Below are positions 1 through 10,014 of a stretch of 64,000 nt of DNA, in pieces. Each line of letters starts with the position of its first letter. Positions within the stretch are counted from its first letter, which is position 1. The DNA is taken from NCBI GenBank assembly GCA_937625935.1, contig OW569354.1:496001-560000 (forward strand), written 5' to 3'. A program made the position numbers and the translations under genes. The notes under the pieces were generated by a model that was not told where the DNA came from, did no database searches, and was given only the letters and a program-made list of their open reading frames with translations. Source of the DNA: Tetramitus jugosus (lineage: Eukaryota; Heterolobosea; Eutetramitea; Acrasida; Vahlkampfiidae).

Positions 1-863
1 ATTTCATCTTCCAACTCTGTTGGGAATGGACCACCACCGACACGTGTAGTGTAAGCCTTTACGACACCATACACATCCTTGATACTCGTTGGTGGCACTC
101 CGAGACCAGTGCAAGCACCACCGACACATGGTGAACTGCTAGTGACATATGGATAGGTACCAAAGTCAAGATCAAGCATCACAGCATTGGCTCCTTCAAC
201 CAAAATGGCACAGTTGGCATCTTCCTTCATCTTGCGATTCAAGTAGGACACAGTGTCCAAAATCATTGGCAACACAGCTGGAGCATACGTGTCCTTGAAC
301 AACTTTAGTTCAGCTTCCAAATCATGCACAGACGACAGAGTAGGATACTGCTGACACAGAGAGTGGAACAACGTACGAGTTCTCTTCTCAAACACATCCC
401 AAAAGAGCAAATCTCCGACTCTGACACCGTTTCTTGTGGCTTTGCTGCTATAAGTTGGACCAATGCCCTTCTTTGTAGTACCAATCTTGTCATTTCCAGT
501 GAGAGCAGCCTCTTGAATGCCATCAACTTCCTTGTGGAAACCAAACACAATGTGTGCACGATCAGACACAAAGATGCGACCATTGGTATCGATTCCACCT
601 TCCTTCAACACTCTTAGTTCCTCCAAGAGCTTTGGAATCTCAACAACAACACCGTTACCAATCAAATTGGTGCACGTTGGAGTCAGGATACCACTGGGCA
701 ACAAATTGGTGGCAAATTTCTTCTTTCCCAACACAATAGTATGGCCAGCATTGGCACCACCATTGTATCTTGCAATAATCTTTTGATCTTGAGCAATTAG
801 ATCGACTAATTTACCCTTTCCTTCATCTCCCCATTGACCTCCGACGACGACTGTGACTGGCAT
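1..863 (-). CDS. Adenylosuccinate synthetase, N-terminal 287 residues (runs off window start)
   Basis: Converts IMP plus aspartate and GTP to adenylosuccinate, the first committed step from IMP to AMP, in the cytosol. The minus-strand frame is open from the ATG at 863 to the window edge. The signature GGQWGDEGKGK occupies residues 8-18, and D13 and H41 (in GANAGHT) fall at the positions of the catalytic pair in the bacterial enzyme. A KKGIGPTYSS motif follows near residue 125. The family is usually about 430 residues, so roughly a third lies outside the window. The start has no plausible upstream in-frame ATG and sits just before the IMP/GTP-binding motif. No intron is seen in this part. Family assignment is close to certain. 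Confidence 0.96.
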   Translation of the reverse strand, partial: MPVTVVVGGQWGDEGKGKLVDLIAQDQKIIARYNGGANAGHTIVLGKKKFATNLLPSGILTPTCTNLIGNGVVVEIPKLLEELRVLKEGGIDTNGRIFVSDRAHIVFGFHKEVDGIQEAALTGNDKIGTTKKGIGPTYSSKATRNGVRVGDLLFWDVFEKRTRTLFHSLCQQYPTLSSVHDLEAELKLFKDTYAPAVLPMILDTVSYLNRKMKEDANCAILVEGANAVMLDLDFGTYPYVTSSSPCVGGACTGLGVPPTSIKDVYGVVKAYTTRVGGGPFPTELEDE

Positions 864-1671
864 AGTGTGTGATATGAAAACTAAGAAGTAGTTGTAGTTT
901 TAGTAGTAATAGTTTTAGCTATTATGGTGTTTGTTGTTGAGCTCTAGGAGTTTGCCGAAGCACACAAAAAACAATAAACAGAGAGTTTGGTTGTTTTAAG
1001 CTTAAGGAATCATATGCAAAGTGTGTTGATTCGATTTTTTGTTTGTGGAGGCTGCCTGCGACGTGTGTGGGAGATCGATCGTGATCGTTGGTGCTGAATT
1101 GATTCCGTATCCAAAATATTTGACTGGGCTTCTTATTCCCGACGGCATCAGAACTTCCAAGTTGTTCCTGTCGTAAAACAGTTTTCGCTCGCTGAACCCT
1201 ACTTATTCTTTGAATAGCAGGTTGTGACTTGGTTGAAATGGACAGAGAAGGTGCACTGGGTACATTTCCTTAGGTTCTGCAGGTGGAAACGTCTCCACTT
1301 TGGTGAAATACAATGATTGCGAGAGGAGAAACGAGAGTGCTTCAAACTTCAGTCATTCTTCAGCTAATAAAGGTATAGATGTTCAGTCATACTTTACAAC
1401 GAAACGTCTTGACCAAAAAACGAACTGACGTTGCCGACGGAGAATACCAACGAAAACCGCGAAAGATTTGACCTGAAAACATCAAGTGTTGTTCAGCTAA
1501 AGTCCCGTTCTTGGTGGCCAAAAAAATCTCCTCCAAGTCGCTCCTCACAAAAAACGTTCATCATCGCCGCAAGCAACAACAAAAAAAACATTTTTTTTTC
1601 ATCTTCTTCTTTGAACGAACCAATCACCAATCAACTCTTTATATAAAAACAACACCAACGACAACACAAAA
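864..1671. other. Divergent intergenic region between ADSS and Rab8-like genes
   Basis: About 800 bp separate two divergently transcribed genes and presumably contain both promoters and 5' UTRs. I see A/T-rich runs towards the Rab side and no ORF with coding character. No RNA gene was recognised. Confidence 0.6.
1642..1648 (+). promoter_or_regulatory. TATA-like box of the Rab8-like gene
   Basis: The sequence TATAAAA lies 24 bp before the ATG at 1672. If it is a true TATA box the 5' UTR would be very short, so it could also be chance in an A/T-rich leader. Confidence 0.35.
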
Positions 1672-2691
1672 ATGGCTCAATCCAAAAACTCACAATACGA
1701 CTATTTAATCAAGCTCTTGCTCATTGGTGATTCAGGTGTAGGAAAATCTTGCTTGCTATTGCGTTTTTCTGATGACACATTTACCACTAATTTCATAACA
1801 ACTATTGGGTATGTTGAGAGCTTTTTTTCTCTCTCTGTGTGTCAATGATGAGAGAGCGCGTACTTGTTGTTCCTCAAAAAAGCTTTTTTCATTGACAAGA
1901 AATCAAACAGCAAACTAACAAACATTTCATGTCACTTATACAGTATTGATTTCAAGATTCGTACCATTGAATTAGACGGCAAGCGCATTAAGCTTCAAAT
2001 TTGGGATACTGTATGTGCTGCTTTTTTTTTTCATTCTTCTGTTTTTTGTTCTGTTGAGAGAAAGATCTCTCTCTCACTCATACGAAGAAGGCTTTTTATT
2101 TCAATTGACTCACACACTCATTCATATCATCACCAACAATTATAACAACAATAATAACAACTATAATAACAACTATATCATGTATCGTAGGCAGGACAAG
2201 AACGTTTCCGAACCATCACAACAGCCTACTACCGTGGTGCCATGGGTATATTGTTGACCTATGATGTCACTGATGAAAACTCTTTCCAAAACATTCGAAA
2301 CTGGATGAAGAATATTGAAGAGTACGCTGCTGAGAATGTGAACAAGATTCTGATTGGAAACAAGTGTGACCTTGTTGAAAAAAAGGTGGTTGACTCTCAA
2401 AAGGGACAACAATTGGCTGCCAACTATGGCATTCAATTCTTGGAAACGAGCGCAAAGAACAATATCAATGTCGAAGAAGCATTCATCAGTATTGCAAGAG
2501 ACATTAAGACACGAATGATTGACAGTGGAGATGGTGAGTTGGATGGTATGATGTCCAATGGTAACAATAGCAATAGTGGATCGAACAGTGGTGGAGCATA
2601 CAATAACAACAATAGAGATGGTGGTAATATTGATATTGGATCAGGTGGAAATGGTGGAAAGGGAGGCAAGAAGAAGGAAGGATGTTGTTAA
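1672..2691 (+). CDS. Rab8/Sec4-like small GTPase, 3 exons
   Basis: Join 1672-1808, 1944-2010, 2191-2691 gives 234 residues. Introns of 135 and 180 bp have GTATGT donors and CAG or TAG acceptors; splicing restores the switch I-switch II core. Visible motifs are the P-loop GDSGVGKS at 19-26, switch I around [12 protein letters not shown] (43-54), WDTAGQE at 66-72, NKCD, and ETSAK. The [18 protein letters not shown] stretch is characteristic of Rab8/Rab10/Sec4, which act in post-Golgi secretory and ciliary traffic. The C-terminus ends in CC, a site for double geranylgeranylation. The hypervariable tail is unusually long and rich in Asn, Gly and Ser. The exact Rab subtype is inferred. Confidence 0.95.
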
Positions 2692-3220
2692 GAGGACAGA
2701 AATTGTTTTTTTTCATTTCTACATATTATTTCCTACACTCCATTATTCCCCCTCTCGGTTGTTGTCGTTGTTATGTTGGTGGTGGTGGTGGTGGTTGATG
2801 ATGAAGGGATGAGTCAATGGATGGTGTGAAGAGTAGTGATGATGGTGGTGGTGGCGGTTGGTGGGTAGTGGTAGTGTGGGCATATATGGATTGTTGTTGC
2901 GAAAGCATTGACATTTGGATGTTGTCTGGGTGACCAATCCTTTTTTTTTGATGAAAAAATGTACATATCGGATGCGCCATCCACACATGTGGTTTCTCAA
3001 TGAAGCGGTGCTCCTTGTCATCCTATCTATGCACTAACTCTGAAGCACCATATTATCATGCCTCCATAACCATCCACTATTTCTTCCTCCGTCCAAGATT
3101 CAACCTTCTCTCTCCTTCCTATTCAATCTATTGGATTCATATTTATTCCTGTACAGTAAACAAAGTTGATAAAATTTAATAATCTTTTCGTCATGCAATA
3201 ATTATTAATGTTTATCTTTT
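2692..3220. other. Convergent intergenic region with simple repeats
   Basis: Holds the 3' ends of two convergent genes. The stretch 2770-2880 is dominated by GTG/GAT-type trinucleotide repeats, which explains the His-rich ORFs on the opposite strand. No gene is supported here. Confidence 0.6.
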
Positions 3221-4336
3221 TTACTCTGTGAGTTTCCATATCTTGAGAGTGGCATCGTCAGACACTGTTGCCAACAAACTTGGATTGACTGGATTCCATG
3301 ACACACAATTCAAATCTGTTTCGTGTGCATTCAACTGTTCACAAACAAGTTCAAACTGAGGACTATTGTCACTCAATGAACTACCGTCCTTCAATCGAAA
3401 CAATCGAATCGTATCATCGCCAGCTGCTGTTGCAATCATCTCATGACCAGTCTTTGCCCAATCGGCACTGTACACGGTTCTCTTGTGTGACTGAGGCAAT
3501 CGAGCGCACTCTTTCCACATGAACTTTTTGTCTGTCATTTCCTCATCTTGATCATCCTGATCACCACCTTCGTCATTCTTCAAAATCAATCGACAAATGA
3601 CCAAATCCAAATCATCACCCACACTCACCATATGACTACCACTTGCATTGCAACTCAATGACCACACTGTAGACTTGTGAGCACGACAAATATCAGCACA
3701 GTACCAATCATCGACATCTTCGACCCAAGACCGCACAGTATCATCATAACTCGCTGTCAATAGCATCTCCATGGTCGGATGCCACAAGACACACTTTACA
3801 TCCTGAGTATGACCATTCAACACACTAATGCAATCAAAATCAGAGTAACCACAGTCGTCCAACGTTTCCCAGATCCAAACAGTCTTGTCTCTACCACATG
3901 TGGCCAACAATTGTCCATTGGAGTCCCATGAACAACTCTTGACTTCATTCTCGTGACCTTCTAGAGTCGAAACGCACTCAAATTTGAATTCATCATCATC
4001 ACCACCATTGTCACTACCACCAGAGCTTGTTCTTCTCTTCTCCCAAATGGTAACAGTGCCATCAAAGCTTGCACATGCGAGAACAGAGTCATTGGGTGCC
4101 CATGAGATGCATCGAATGGTTCTTGTGTGGTGACCCTTGAGTTCATCAATACATTCCCATGTTTGTTCTTCTTGTTGTTGTGTTGATGATGATGATGATG
4201 CTTGTTGTTGCTTGTAGATGCGAACTGTCTTGTCAGCACTGGAAGTGGCAAGGTATTTGCCATTGTGTGACCATGCACAACACCAAGCCCGATCTTTGTG
4301 ATCAGAGATGGATTGAACGAGTTGGAGCTTTGTCAT
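3221..4336 (-). CDS. CIAO1/Cia1-like WD40 protein (cytosolic Fe-S cluster targeting)
   Basis: A single-exon gene of 371 residues made of seven WD40 blades. It begins with DHKDRAWCCAWSHNGKYLATSS, and the blade endings VRIYK, VTIWE, VWIWE, VRSWV, IRLFR and LKIWK are readable. CIAO1 is a scaffold of the cytosolic iron-sulfur targeting complex with MMS19 and CIAO2 and hands clusters to apo-proteins. The DRAWCCAW start and the SxDxTVRIW pattern are typical of this orthologue group. An inserted Ser/Gln run and a Gly/Asp run lengthen two inter-blade loops. The length agrees with the family (330-380). The start ATG is the only one before blade one. Confidence 0.9.
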   Translation of the reverse strand: MTKLQLVQSISDHKDRAWCCAWSHNGKYLATSSADKTVRIYKQQQASSSSSTQQQEEQTWECIDELKGHHTRTIRCISWAPNDSVLACASFDGTVTIWEKRRTSSGGSDNGGDDDEFKFECVSTLEGHENEVKSCSWDSNGQLLATCGRDKTVWIWETLDDCGYSDFDCISVLNGHTQDVKCVLWHPTMEMLLTASYDDTVRSWVEDVDDWYCADICRAHKSTVWSLSCNASGSHMVSVGDDLDLVICRLILKNDEGGDQDDQDEEMTDKKFMWKECARLPQSHKRTVYSADWAKTGHEMIATAAGDDTIRLFRLKDGSSLSDNSPQFELVCEQLNAHETDLNCVSWNPVNPSLLATVSDDATLKIWKLTE

Positions 4337-4581
4337 ACTGTTTTTTTTTGTTTTTATGTGGTGATTGTCTTGTTGTTTGTGATTTTTTTGTTATGAGAAC
4401 GGAGGAAATCAAAAAAAGCGGGAAATGCAACACTTGAATAATGCTGTTGTTTTTATCATTCATTGGTCACCAAGGACGACGAGATTATTGATACAATGGC
4501 TTTGGAGACGTCGTAATTGTCGCCATTGTAGATCTACTTCACCACACCCCCAAAAAAAACCATTTCGAAAAAAAAGCTTTT

Positions 4582-4791
4582 TTACTTTTCGCCTTCCTGC
4601 AACAATCCTCTTTCTCTCAATTCTGGTTCAATGTCCTTGAAGAGCTTTCCCTTGTTGTGTCTATCCCATAGCTTATCAATGCCTTGGTCGATGGCCTTTT
4701 CAGCAACGACAGCACCTCCCAAAATGAAGATGACATAAGGACCAGTTCTCTTGAAGAGAGTGTTATATACAACCTTTTGGAACAGACTCAT
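4582..4791 (-). CDS. Ubiquinol-cytochrome c reductase subunit 9 (QCR9/UQCR10-like)
   Basis: A 69-residue protein of mitochondrial complex III. It starts MSLFQKVVYNTLFKRTGPY, followed by one membrane helix (about residues 17-35) and then the family signature AIDQGIDKLWDRHNKGKLFKDI, close to the yeast and animal pattern FDQGxDxxWdxxNxGKLWKDI. The subunit stabilises the Rieske and cytochrome c1 region in the inner membrane. No cleavable presequence is expected for this family and none is seen. It is divergent from the FKBP gene to its right, only 238 bp apart. Confidence 0.88.
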   Translation of the reverse strand: MSLFQKVVYNTLFKRTGPYVIFILGGAVVAEKAIDQGIDKLWDRHNKGKLFKDIEPELRERGLLQEGEK

Positions 4792-5029
4792 TTTTTCGAT
4801 TGTTTTAATTGATGATTCACGCGGATGATGTTTTCTGTGTGTTTGGATTTTTTCTTTCCGAAAGTCAACCGCCCAGAAAATCCGCCTTTTTCCGATAGAA
4901 CCGCGAAAACTGGTGAAATGCCAGACTACAGGTATGTGTTGTTATCGACCAAGAGCTATCTCAAAATTTCGATTACTGAGTCCGTTTCTGATTTTATCTG
5001 TAACTCCGTGCAAATAGAGCTCTAAAAAC

Positions 5030-5460
5030 ATGGGAGTAAGCTTGGAGATTATCGTCAAAGGAGAGGGTAAGAGATTTGCAAAGAAGGGTCAAACAGTCGT
5101 TGTTCATTACACTGGTTACGTATGTGCTCAGACTACAAATTCACTTCATCTTTACAATAGCTCTTTTATTTATTGACACTAATATTGTGATCCCTTTTGG
5201 AACGTAAATAACATGCCCAGTTGAACAATGGAAAAAAGTTTGATAGCTCGAGAGATCGGGGTCGACCCTTCAAGTTTCGCTTGGGAGTGGGAGAAGTTGT
5301 TCGTGGTTGGGACGATGGAGTATCACAAATGTCTCTCGGTGAAAGAGCTAATGTAACAATGACACCTGATGTGGCCTACGGAGATAAGGGTCTTCCTGGT
5401 TTGATACCTGAAAATGAAACCATCACTTTTGATATTGAACTAATAGATGTGTTGGACTGA
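5030..5460 (+). CDS. FKBP12-type peptidyl-prolyl isomerase, 2 exons
   Basis: Join 5030-5119 and 5221-5460 gives 109 residues, the usual size of FKBP12. The 101-bp intron has a GTATGT donor and a CCCAG acceptor. The spliced protein contains [45 protein letters not shown], the Y of VAYGDKG, and [11 protein letters not shown]: all FK506-pocket regions are intact. It catalyses cis-trans isomerisation of prolyl bonds in the cytosol. A short upstream ATG at 4918 is followed directly by a GTATGT at 4932, so a 5' UTR intron ending near 5019 is possible but unproven. Confidence 0.93.
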
Positions 5461-5526
5461 TCGAAGCGAGTACAGACCATATAGAACAAGGTAATAAAAT
5501 GTAGGTGTTCTGAGTATTGATGGTTT

Positions 5527-6081
5527 TCATTGTACCTTGGACGATAACCATTCGAGGGCTTCCTTTATCCCTGTGCCACTCAATACAGATATCATAAATA
5601 TCTCAATTGGTCTCGAGGATACACTCCTTGCTTGTTTTCCTGTCGTTGGAACGTCCAACACTTGTCGAAGCTCCATTTCAGATACTGCACCTCTACTGTC
5701 CAACTTGTTTCCCAAGATCAAAATGGGAACACTGGAGAGTGTTCCATCAGATAACAAGTTATGAAGTTCTTTCTTTGCTTCTTCGAATCGATCCCTTTCA
5801 TCTGCACTGACAAAGAAAACAAAACCTCGAACATCAGTGAAGTAGGGTTTCCAGAGTGCTCTCACTACCTTGTGACCTCCCATATCAAAAACATTCATAG
5901 TACTGTGTCCGCATGCTATCACAGCGCTTTCCGGAACTCTTGTGGGAGCATGTTGGACTAATCGACTCGAACGCATAAACTCCCACATGGAACTCTTGCC
6001 AGAGTTATCTAATCCAATAAACAGCACTTTGGGTGCTTCAGTCTCGGATATCGATTTCTGAAAGAACGAAAACAGACCCAT
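5527..6081 (-). CDS. Sar1/Arf-family small GTPase, divergent
   Basis: From the ATG at 6081 the protein is 184 residues. It has GLDNSGKSS (P-loop), DMGGHKVVRALW (switch II; Sar1 has DLGGH..ARRLW) and NKLD. This layout matches Sar1, the COPII coat GTPase of ER exit, more than Arf, though switch I is poorly conserved. I chose 6081 because MGLFSFFQ is a normal Arf/Sar start. The frame stays open upstream to 6231 and beyond, so a longer form with a 50-residue leader cannot be excluded. It is convergent with the FKBP gene, 66 bp apart. Sar1 versus Arl is not settled. Confidence 0.82.
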   Translation of the reverse strand: MGLFSFFQKSISETEAPKVLFIGLDNSGKSSMWEFMRSSRLVQHAPTRVPESAVIACGHSTMNVFDMGGHKVVRALWKPYFTDVRGFVFFVSADERDRFEEAKKELHNLLSDGTLSSVPILILGNKLDSRGAVSEMELRQVLDVPTTGKQARSVSSRPIEIFMISVLSGTGIKEALEWLSSKVQ

Positions 6082-6404
6082 TTCAACAAGTACTTCAAAA
6101 ATGAGTTGGGTGGATGAAGTTTGTTTGATTGGAGAAAAGATGTTCATACCATTCCGTCCCTCGGAAAGTCCCCAAACTTGCGATCGCATAGATTTTCTCC
6201 TCCAACCCTGCTGGTTACTGCTGTTTTCCATATTTGAGTTCCCAAAAAAATCAAGTGCAGATATCAACACCAGTGCTTCTAAAGCTCAACTACAACAAGA
6301 AATTATTGTACTTGAGCTCAACATCAACACCAACAACAGCCAACAGGTCTGCCAATCAACATTGAGAGCTTTCTTTGACATACTTTTTTCTTTGCAACCT
6401 CGCT

Positions 6405-6412
6405 TATAAATA
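6405..6412 (+). promoter_or_regulatory. TATA-like box of the BTB gene
   Basis: TATAAATA sits 131 bp upstream of the BTB start codon and is followed by a CA-rich leader free of ATG codons, as expected for a 5' UTR. Proposed from position and sequence only. Confidence 0.4.
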
Positions 6413-6543
6413 TATCCTATCTATCCAATCTTGAACCAACGAAAAACTTTCTCTCTGACACGAACAACAATAACAACAACGAAAAACACAAGTCGCGCAA
6501 CGAACATCAACAACAACCAAATCAACCAAATCAATCACAAAAG

Positions 6544-8844
6544 ATGGCAACACTGATGGATCACAGTGTCTTCAATCATTTGCAACAATCACAACAACAA
6601 GGCAAGAATCAAGTCATCACATCACTATCACCCTTCTTCAACAATCCACTATTGAGTGATGTGACGTTCATTATTCAAAACTCAAAATTTTTTGCGCACA
6701 AGCTCCTTCTCGCTGCACGTTCACCCTACTTTTATGCACTCATTTCACACAATTCACAATCCAATTCAAACACTCTTGAGATTGAGATTCAAGATGCAAG
6801 TGCCTTTGTGTTTCAACAAGTCTTGTATTGGATGTACAATGGGCAAGTCAATTGGAATGATTATTTGAGTGCAGGTGAACAAGTGTTGAAAAATTCTCTT
6901 CTTTTGCAACTCTCCTCATCACCATCTCCACAACAACAACAGCAACAAAAATCAAAAATGACAGGTACGACGACGACACCTGGTCATCATCATCATCATC
7001 TTGGCAACAATGGAAAGAATGATAATAATAATAATAGTATAATGAATAATAACAATAATAGTGGTAATAATGAAAAGATGGTTCATCAAAAGATGAGTTT
7101 GATGCCATCCATCGTGTGGGACCTATATCAAGCAGGTCAATTCTATCAAGTCAAAGGACTGTGTGATCAATGCGAGTTGAAGATTGTGAGTCAATTGACA
7201 AGGGACAATGTGTTTGCCAATTGGAGACAAGCTCAAATCTACTCTGCAATCAACACTCTCAACTATTGCATTGATTTTGTAAAGATGGAGTTTGCAAAAG
7301 AGTTGCAACACATTCCAGCTCCATTCTATCAACCACAGAGTGATCCACTGCAACTTCAAAAGCAAATTTTTGCCATTGTTCAACAACAACAGCAGCAGCA
7401 ACAACAGCAACAACAAGTGGTCAAGAATGAAGCAAGTCATCCAGCACAGCCGTCCGTGGGATCAGCAGGAGGATCAGAAATTTACAATTCACTTCAGCAG
7501 TACACGTTCCCATACAAGATGGCTCCCTCTGGTGGTGAATCTGTAAAGAAGGAGGATCATTCTACTACTTCTGTTGCTGTTGCACTTACAGGCAGTGGTA
7601 CGAGTGGTGGTGGTGGTGCTAGTAGACAAGTCAATGGACCACTTCGAAGATCAGTCAGTTTCTCTGATCAAGTGTCAGTCAGTGGTGGTGCCGCTAGAGA
7701 CTCCAAAACAGAGATTGTTGAGTTTGATATGTGGAACAAGAATGCTACACCACCGCCTGCCTATCCCACACCAGAGTCATTGGCTGCATTCCCACAATTC
7801 TTTGGTACTGGATCAGCGGCATCATCTCCGCTAGCAACCTCGCCACAAATGTCGTCAGATTCGATGACTGGCGTGAAAAAGTTGTGTCGTCGATTGAGTG
7901 TGATTCATGCCGAGTCGACAAGAGGTGTCTATTTGCAGCATTTGATATCTGGTGTTGGCAAGTTGTTGAGTGCTGAGAGAGCGAGTCTGTTCCTCTTGTT
8001 GAGTGAAGAAGTTTATTCTCAGGTGGCGCTAGGTGAGAAGAAGGGCAACGGTACGGAGCGACATGTCATGTGTTGTCCAGTGTTTGGTCACAGAGGAGCA
8101 ATCACAGGTGTTTTGGAAATTATTAATGGAACACAGAGTGGTGAGAACCACTTGCGAACAGTTGCGCTGCTAATATCTCTATTCTTGCAGGAGAATGGTG
8201 TCACAAACGCACCTACCTTACAACAGCAAGCGCCACAAACACTACAGCAGCAACAACAATCTCAATCGCAGCTGCAACCGCAACAACAACCTGTACTGCA
8301 ACAATTGGTTGAAAACCAACGACTGGTAGAACCATTGTACACTGATCCCGTAGCTTCTCTATCGCAACCTCTCTCATTGTCCAGTAACTGCTACAGAAGA
8401 CAATCAATCGTTAATCTACAAAAGATTGGTCTCGATTCAGACAATGGCAACGAATTCTCCCTGTTTTGGGACAATGAAGATGCGATTGACGAGAATCTGA
8501 GCGATTGGAACGTGGAGGAATTTTTGAGAGATGATGATGTATTACTAGAATCGCGCACAGGCTCTACTGCTGGCCTATTGTCCAACCGTCCCTCCAGTTC
8601 ATGCCTACTCGATGATCTGAGCGGTACCAACGACCCTCGATTATCAGTGACTGGTGGTAGCTCATTGGACCATCCATCCAGCAAGAAGAGGAAACGATCA
8701 GCAGATGGTCAATTGACCTATGGTGGCGTCCAACCAACTTCTCCTTCAGACTCTCAGGCTCCATTCATGCACTTTAGAATTCCACGATATGAACTGCAAT
8801 TTATTCAATTTGAAGGTGGGGCAATGAAGAAATCGAAAAAGTAG
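6544..8844 (+). CDS. BTB/POZ-domain protein with a GAF-like segment and nuclear-type tail
   Basis: A single-exon gene of 766 residues. Residues 24-105 form a BTB fold: LSDVTFIIQNSKFFAHKLLLAARSPYFYALI, then FQQVLYWMYNGQVN. A BACK-like helical stretch follows (LYQAGQFYQVKGLCDQCELKI). Homopolymer Gln, His and Asn runs interrupt both regions. Near 445-550, LLSAERASLFLLL followed by CCPVFGHRGAITGVLEIING resembles a degenerate GAF domain. The C-terminal part is acidic and then has a KKRKRS nuclear signal. BTB proteins dimerise and often act as cullin-3 adaptors or transcription factors; which applies here is unknown. The GAF call is tentative. Confidence 0.85.
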   Translation: MATLMDHSVFNHLQQSQQQGKNQVITSLSPFFNNPLLSDVTFIIQNSKFFAHKLLLAARSPYFYALISHNSQSNSNTLEIEIQDASAFVFQQVLYWMYNGQVNWNDYLSAGEQVLKNSLLLQLSSSPSPQQQQQQKSKMTGTTTTPGHHHHHLGNNGKNDNNNNSIMNNNNNSGNNEKMVHQKMSLMPSIVWDLYQAGQFYQVKGLCDQCELKIVSQLTRDNVFANWRQAQIYSAINTLNYCIDFVKMEFAKELQHIPAPFYQPQSDPLQLQKQIFAIVQQQQQQQQQQQQVVKNEASHPAQPSVGSAGGSEIYNSLQQYTFPYKMAPSGGESVKKEDHSTTSVAVALTGSGTSGGGGASRQVNGPLRRSVSFSDQVSVSGGAARDSKTEIVEFDMWNKNATPPPAYPTPESLAAFPQFFGTGSAASSPLATSPQMSSDSMTGVKKLCRRLSVIHAESTRGVYLQHLISGVGKLLSAERASLFLLLSEEVYSQVALGEKKGNGTERHVMCCPVFGHRGAITGVLEIINGTQSGENHLRTVALLISLFLQENGVTNAPTLQQQAPQTLQQQQQSQSQLQPQQQPVLQQLVENQRLVEPLYTDPVASLSQPLSLSSNCYRRQSIVNLQKIGLDSDNGNEFSLFWDNEDAIDENLSDWNVEEFLRDDDVLLESRTGSTAGLLSNRPSSSCLLDDLSGTNDPRLSVTGGSSLDHPSSKKRKRSADGQLTYGGVQPTSPSDSQAPFMHFRIPRYELQFIQFEGGAMKKSKK

Positions 8845-9095
8845 ATACTGTACATCATAAGCAATGTATAAACAACAAATTATGAAAATGATCATCGGCT
8901 TACAGCCTACGAGCAAGTTGAATGATCCAGTTCTTCGTTGGTTGTATCGTGTGAAGTCGGACTTTTCCGGAGCTGTCCATCGCCTGTCAAAAAACGCCAA
9001 CTTGTCCAACACTCACAACAAAACTCTCTTGCAACAAAAAAGCAACAAAAAACAGACAACACAGTCAAATAAACAACAACAACAACAATATCAAA

Positions 9096-9537
9096 ATGAG
9101 TTCATGGGAATCGTTAGACAGTGATCAAAAGGACCAAATTCGTCAAGCATTCGAAATTTGCGATGCTGATCACAATGGCTTCATTGACATAGAAGAATTG
9201 AAGGAAGTTTTGAAAGCTCTTGGTGAGGTACGTACTGTTGACATGAACGAACCTTTTTTTTCGCTCATTTTTTTGCCTGTACCATGTGCGCGCAAAAGAC
9301 TGTGAACGCTAAGAGCTAACTAACCACTCTCATATCTCACCATTTTTTTTTGATGAAATTGAAAAACAACACAAAAAAATGCTGCTTGTTTGCAACATTA
9401 CAACAACTACATTACAACAGGCTGCAACTGACCAACAAGCAAAGGACTTGATGAAGGAGATTGATATCGATGGAAATGGCATGATTAGCTTTGATGAGTT
9501 TAGAGAAGCTATGGCCTCATGGTGGGTAAAGGGATAA
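9096..9537 (+). CDS. Small two-EF-hand calcium-binding protein, 2 exons
   Basis: Join 9096-9227 and 9421-9537 gives 82 residues. The 193-bp intron has a GTACGT donor and an AACAG acceptor. Two canonical 12-residue loops are present, DADHNGFIDIEE and DIDGNGMISFDE, each with acidic residues at positions 1, 3 and 12, so both hands should bind Ca2+. It resembles one lobe of calmodulin or centrin. The exon 2 end is the only doubt: a GGTAAAG right before the TAA could be a donor leading to a further exon, but no downstream stretch with EF-hand character was found. Confidence 0.85.
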
Positions 9538-10014
9538 AGAAAATTTTTCACGTTCCACGCGTGCGAATTGACTCTCTCTTTCAATGGTAATATGTGCACA
9601 GGAGAGAGAAACGAGTAACAGCGAGTGCAGCACACACACGCACACTTTCACTCACCGTCAATATGTGCGTGTGCGCATGCTTCACTCTCAAAATTTGGAT
9701 ATTTGTATTATTCGCTGTGCCATCACAACTCCCAACCATCCTCCCATACAACTATTTGTAATTATATATCTACTACTCCTAAGAAGACAATACAAGAAAA
9801 AATACAAAAAATCAACTTTCGTAATCTCAGTTGGAATTTCTGTGTTTCTTTTGTCCATTGATTTCATGTCTGTTGTGTTACAAGCGGGATAATTGTTTTT
9901 TGTAATCTCACACAAACATACAATTCTAAGCTTCTTATTCAATCAACGAAAGTGAGCTCACTGAGTCCTCAGTCTGGGCTTGAACAGAAGCAAACAATGC
10001 TCTTCGACTATCTG
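9538..10014. other. Intergenic region
   Basis: A/T-rich, with CA/TG dinucleotide runs near 9630-9680. I see no gene or RNA. Confidence 0.5.

Noticed and set aside
2743-3021. His-rich minus-strand ORFs
   Set aside because: Generated by GTG/GAT simple repeats in the 3' flank; no coding signal.
6082-6270. N-terminal extension of the Sar1-like GTPase
   Set aside because: The extension starts from a non-ATG codon (or ATG 6231) and Arf/Sar proteins normally begin within 25 residues of the P-loop; kept only as an alternative.
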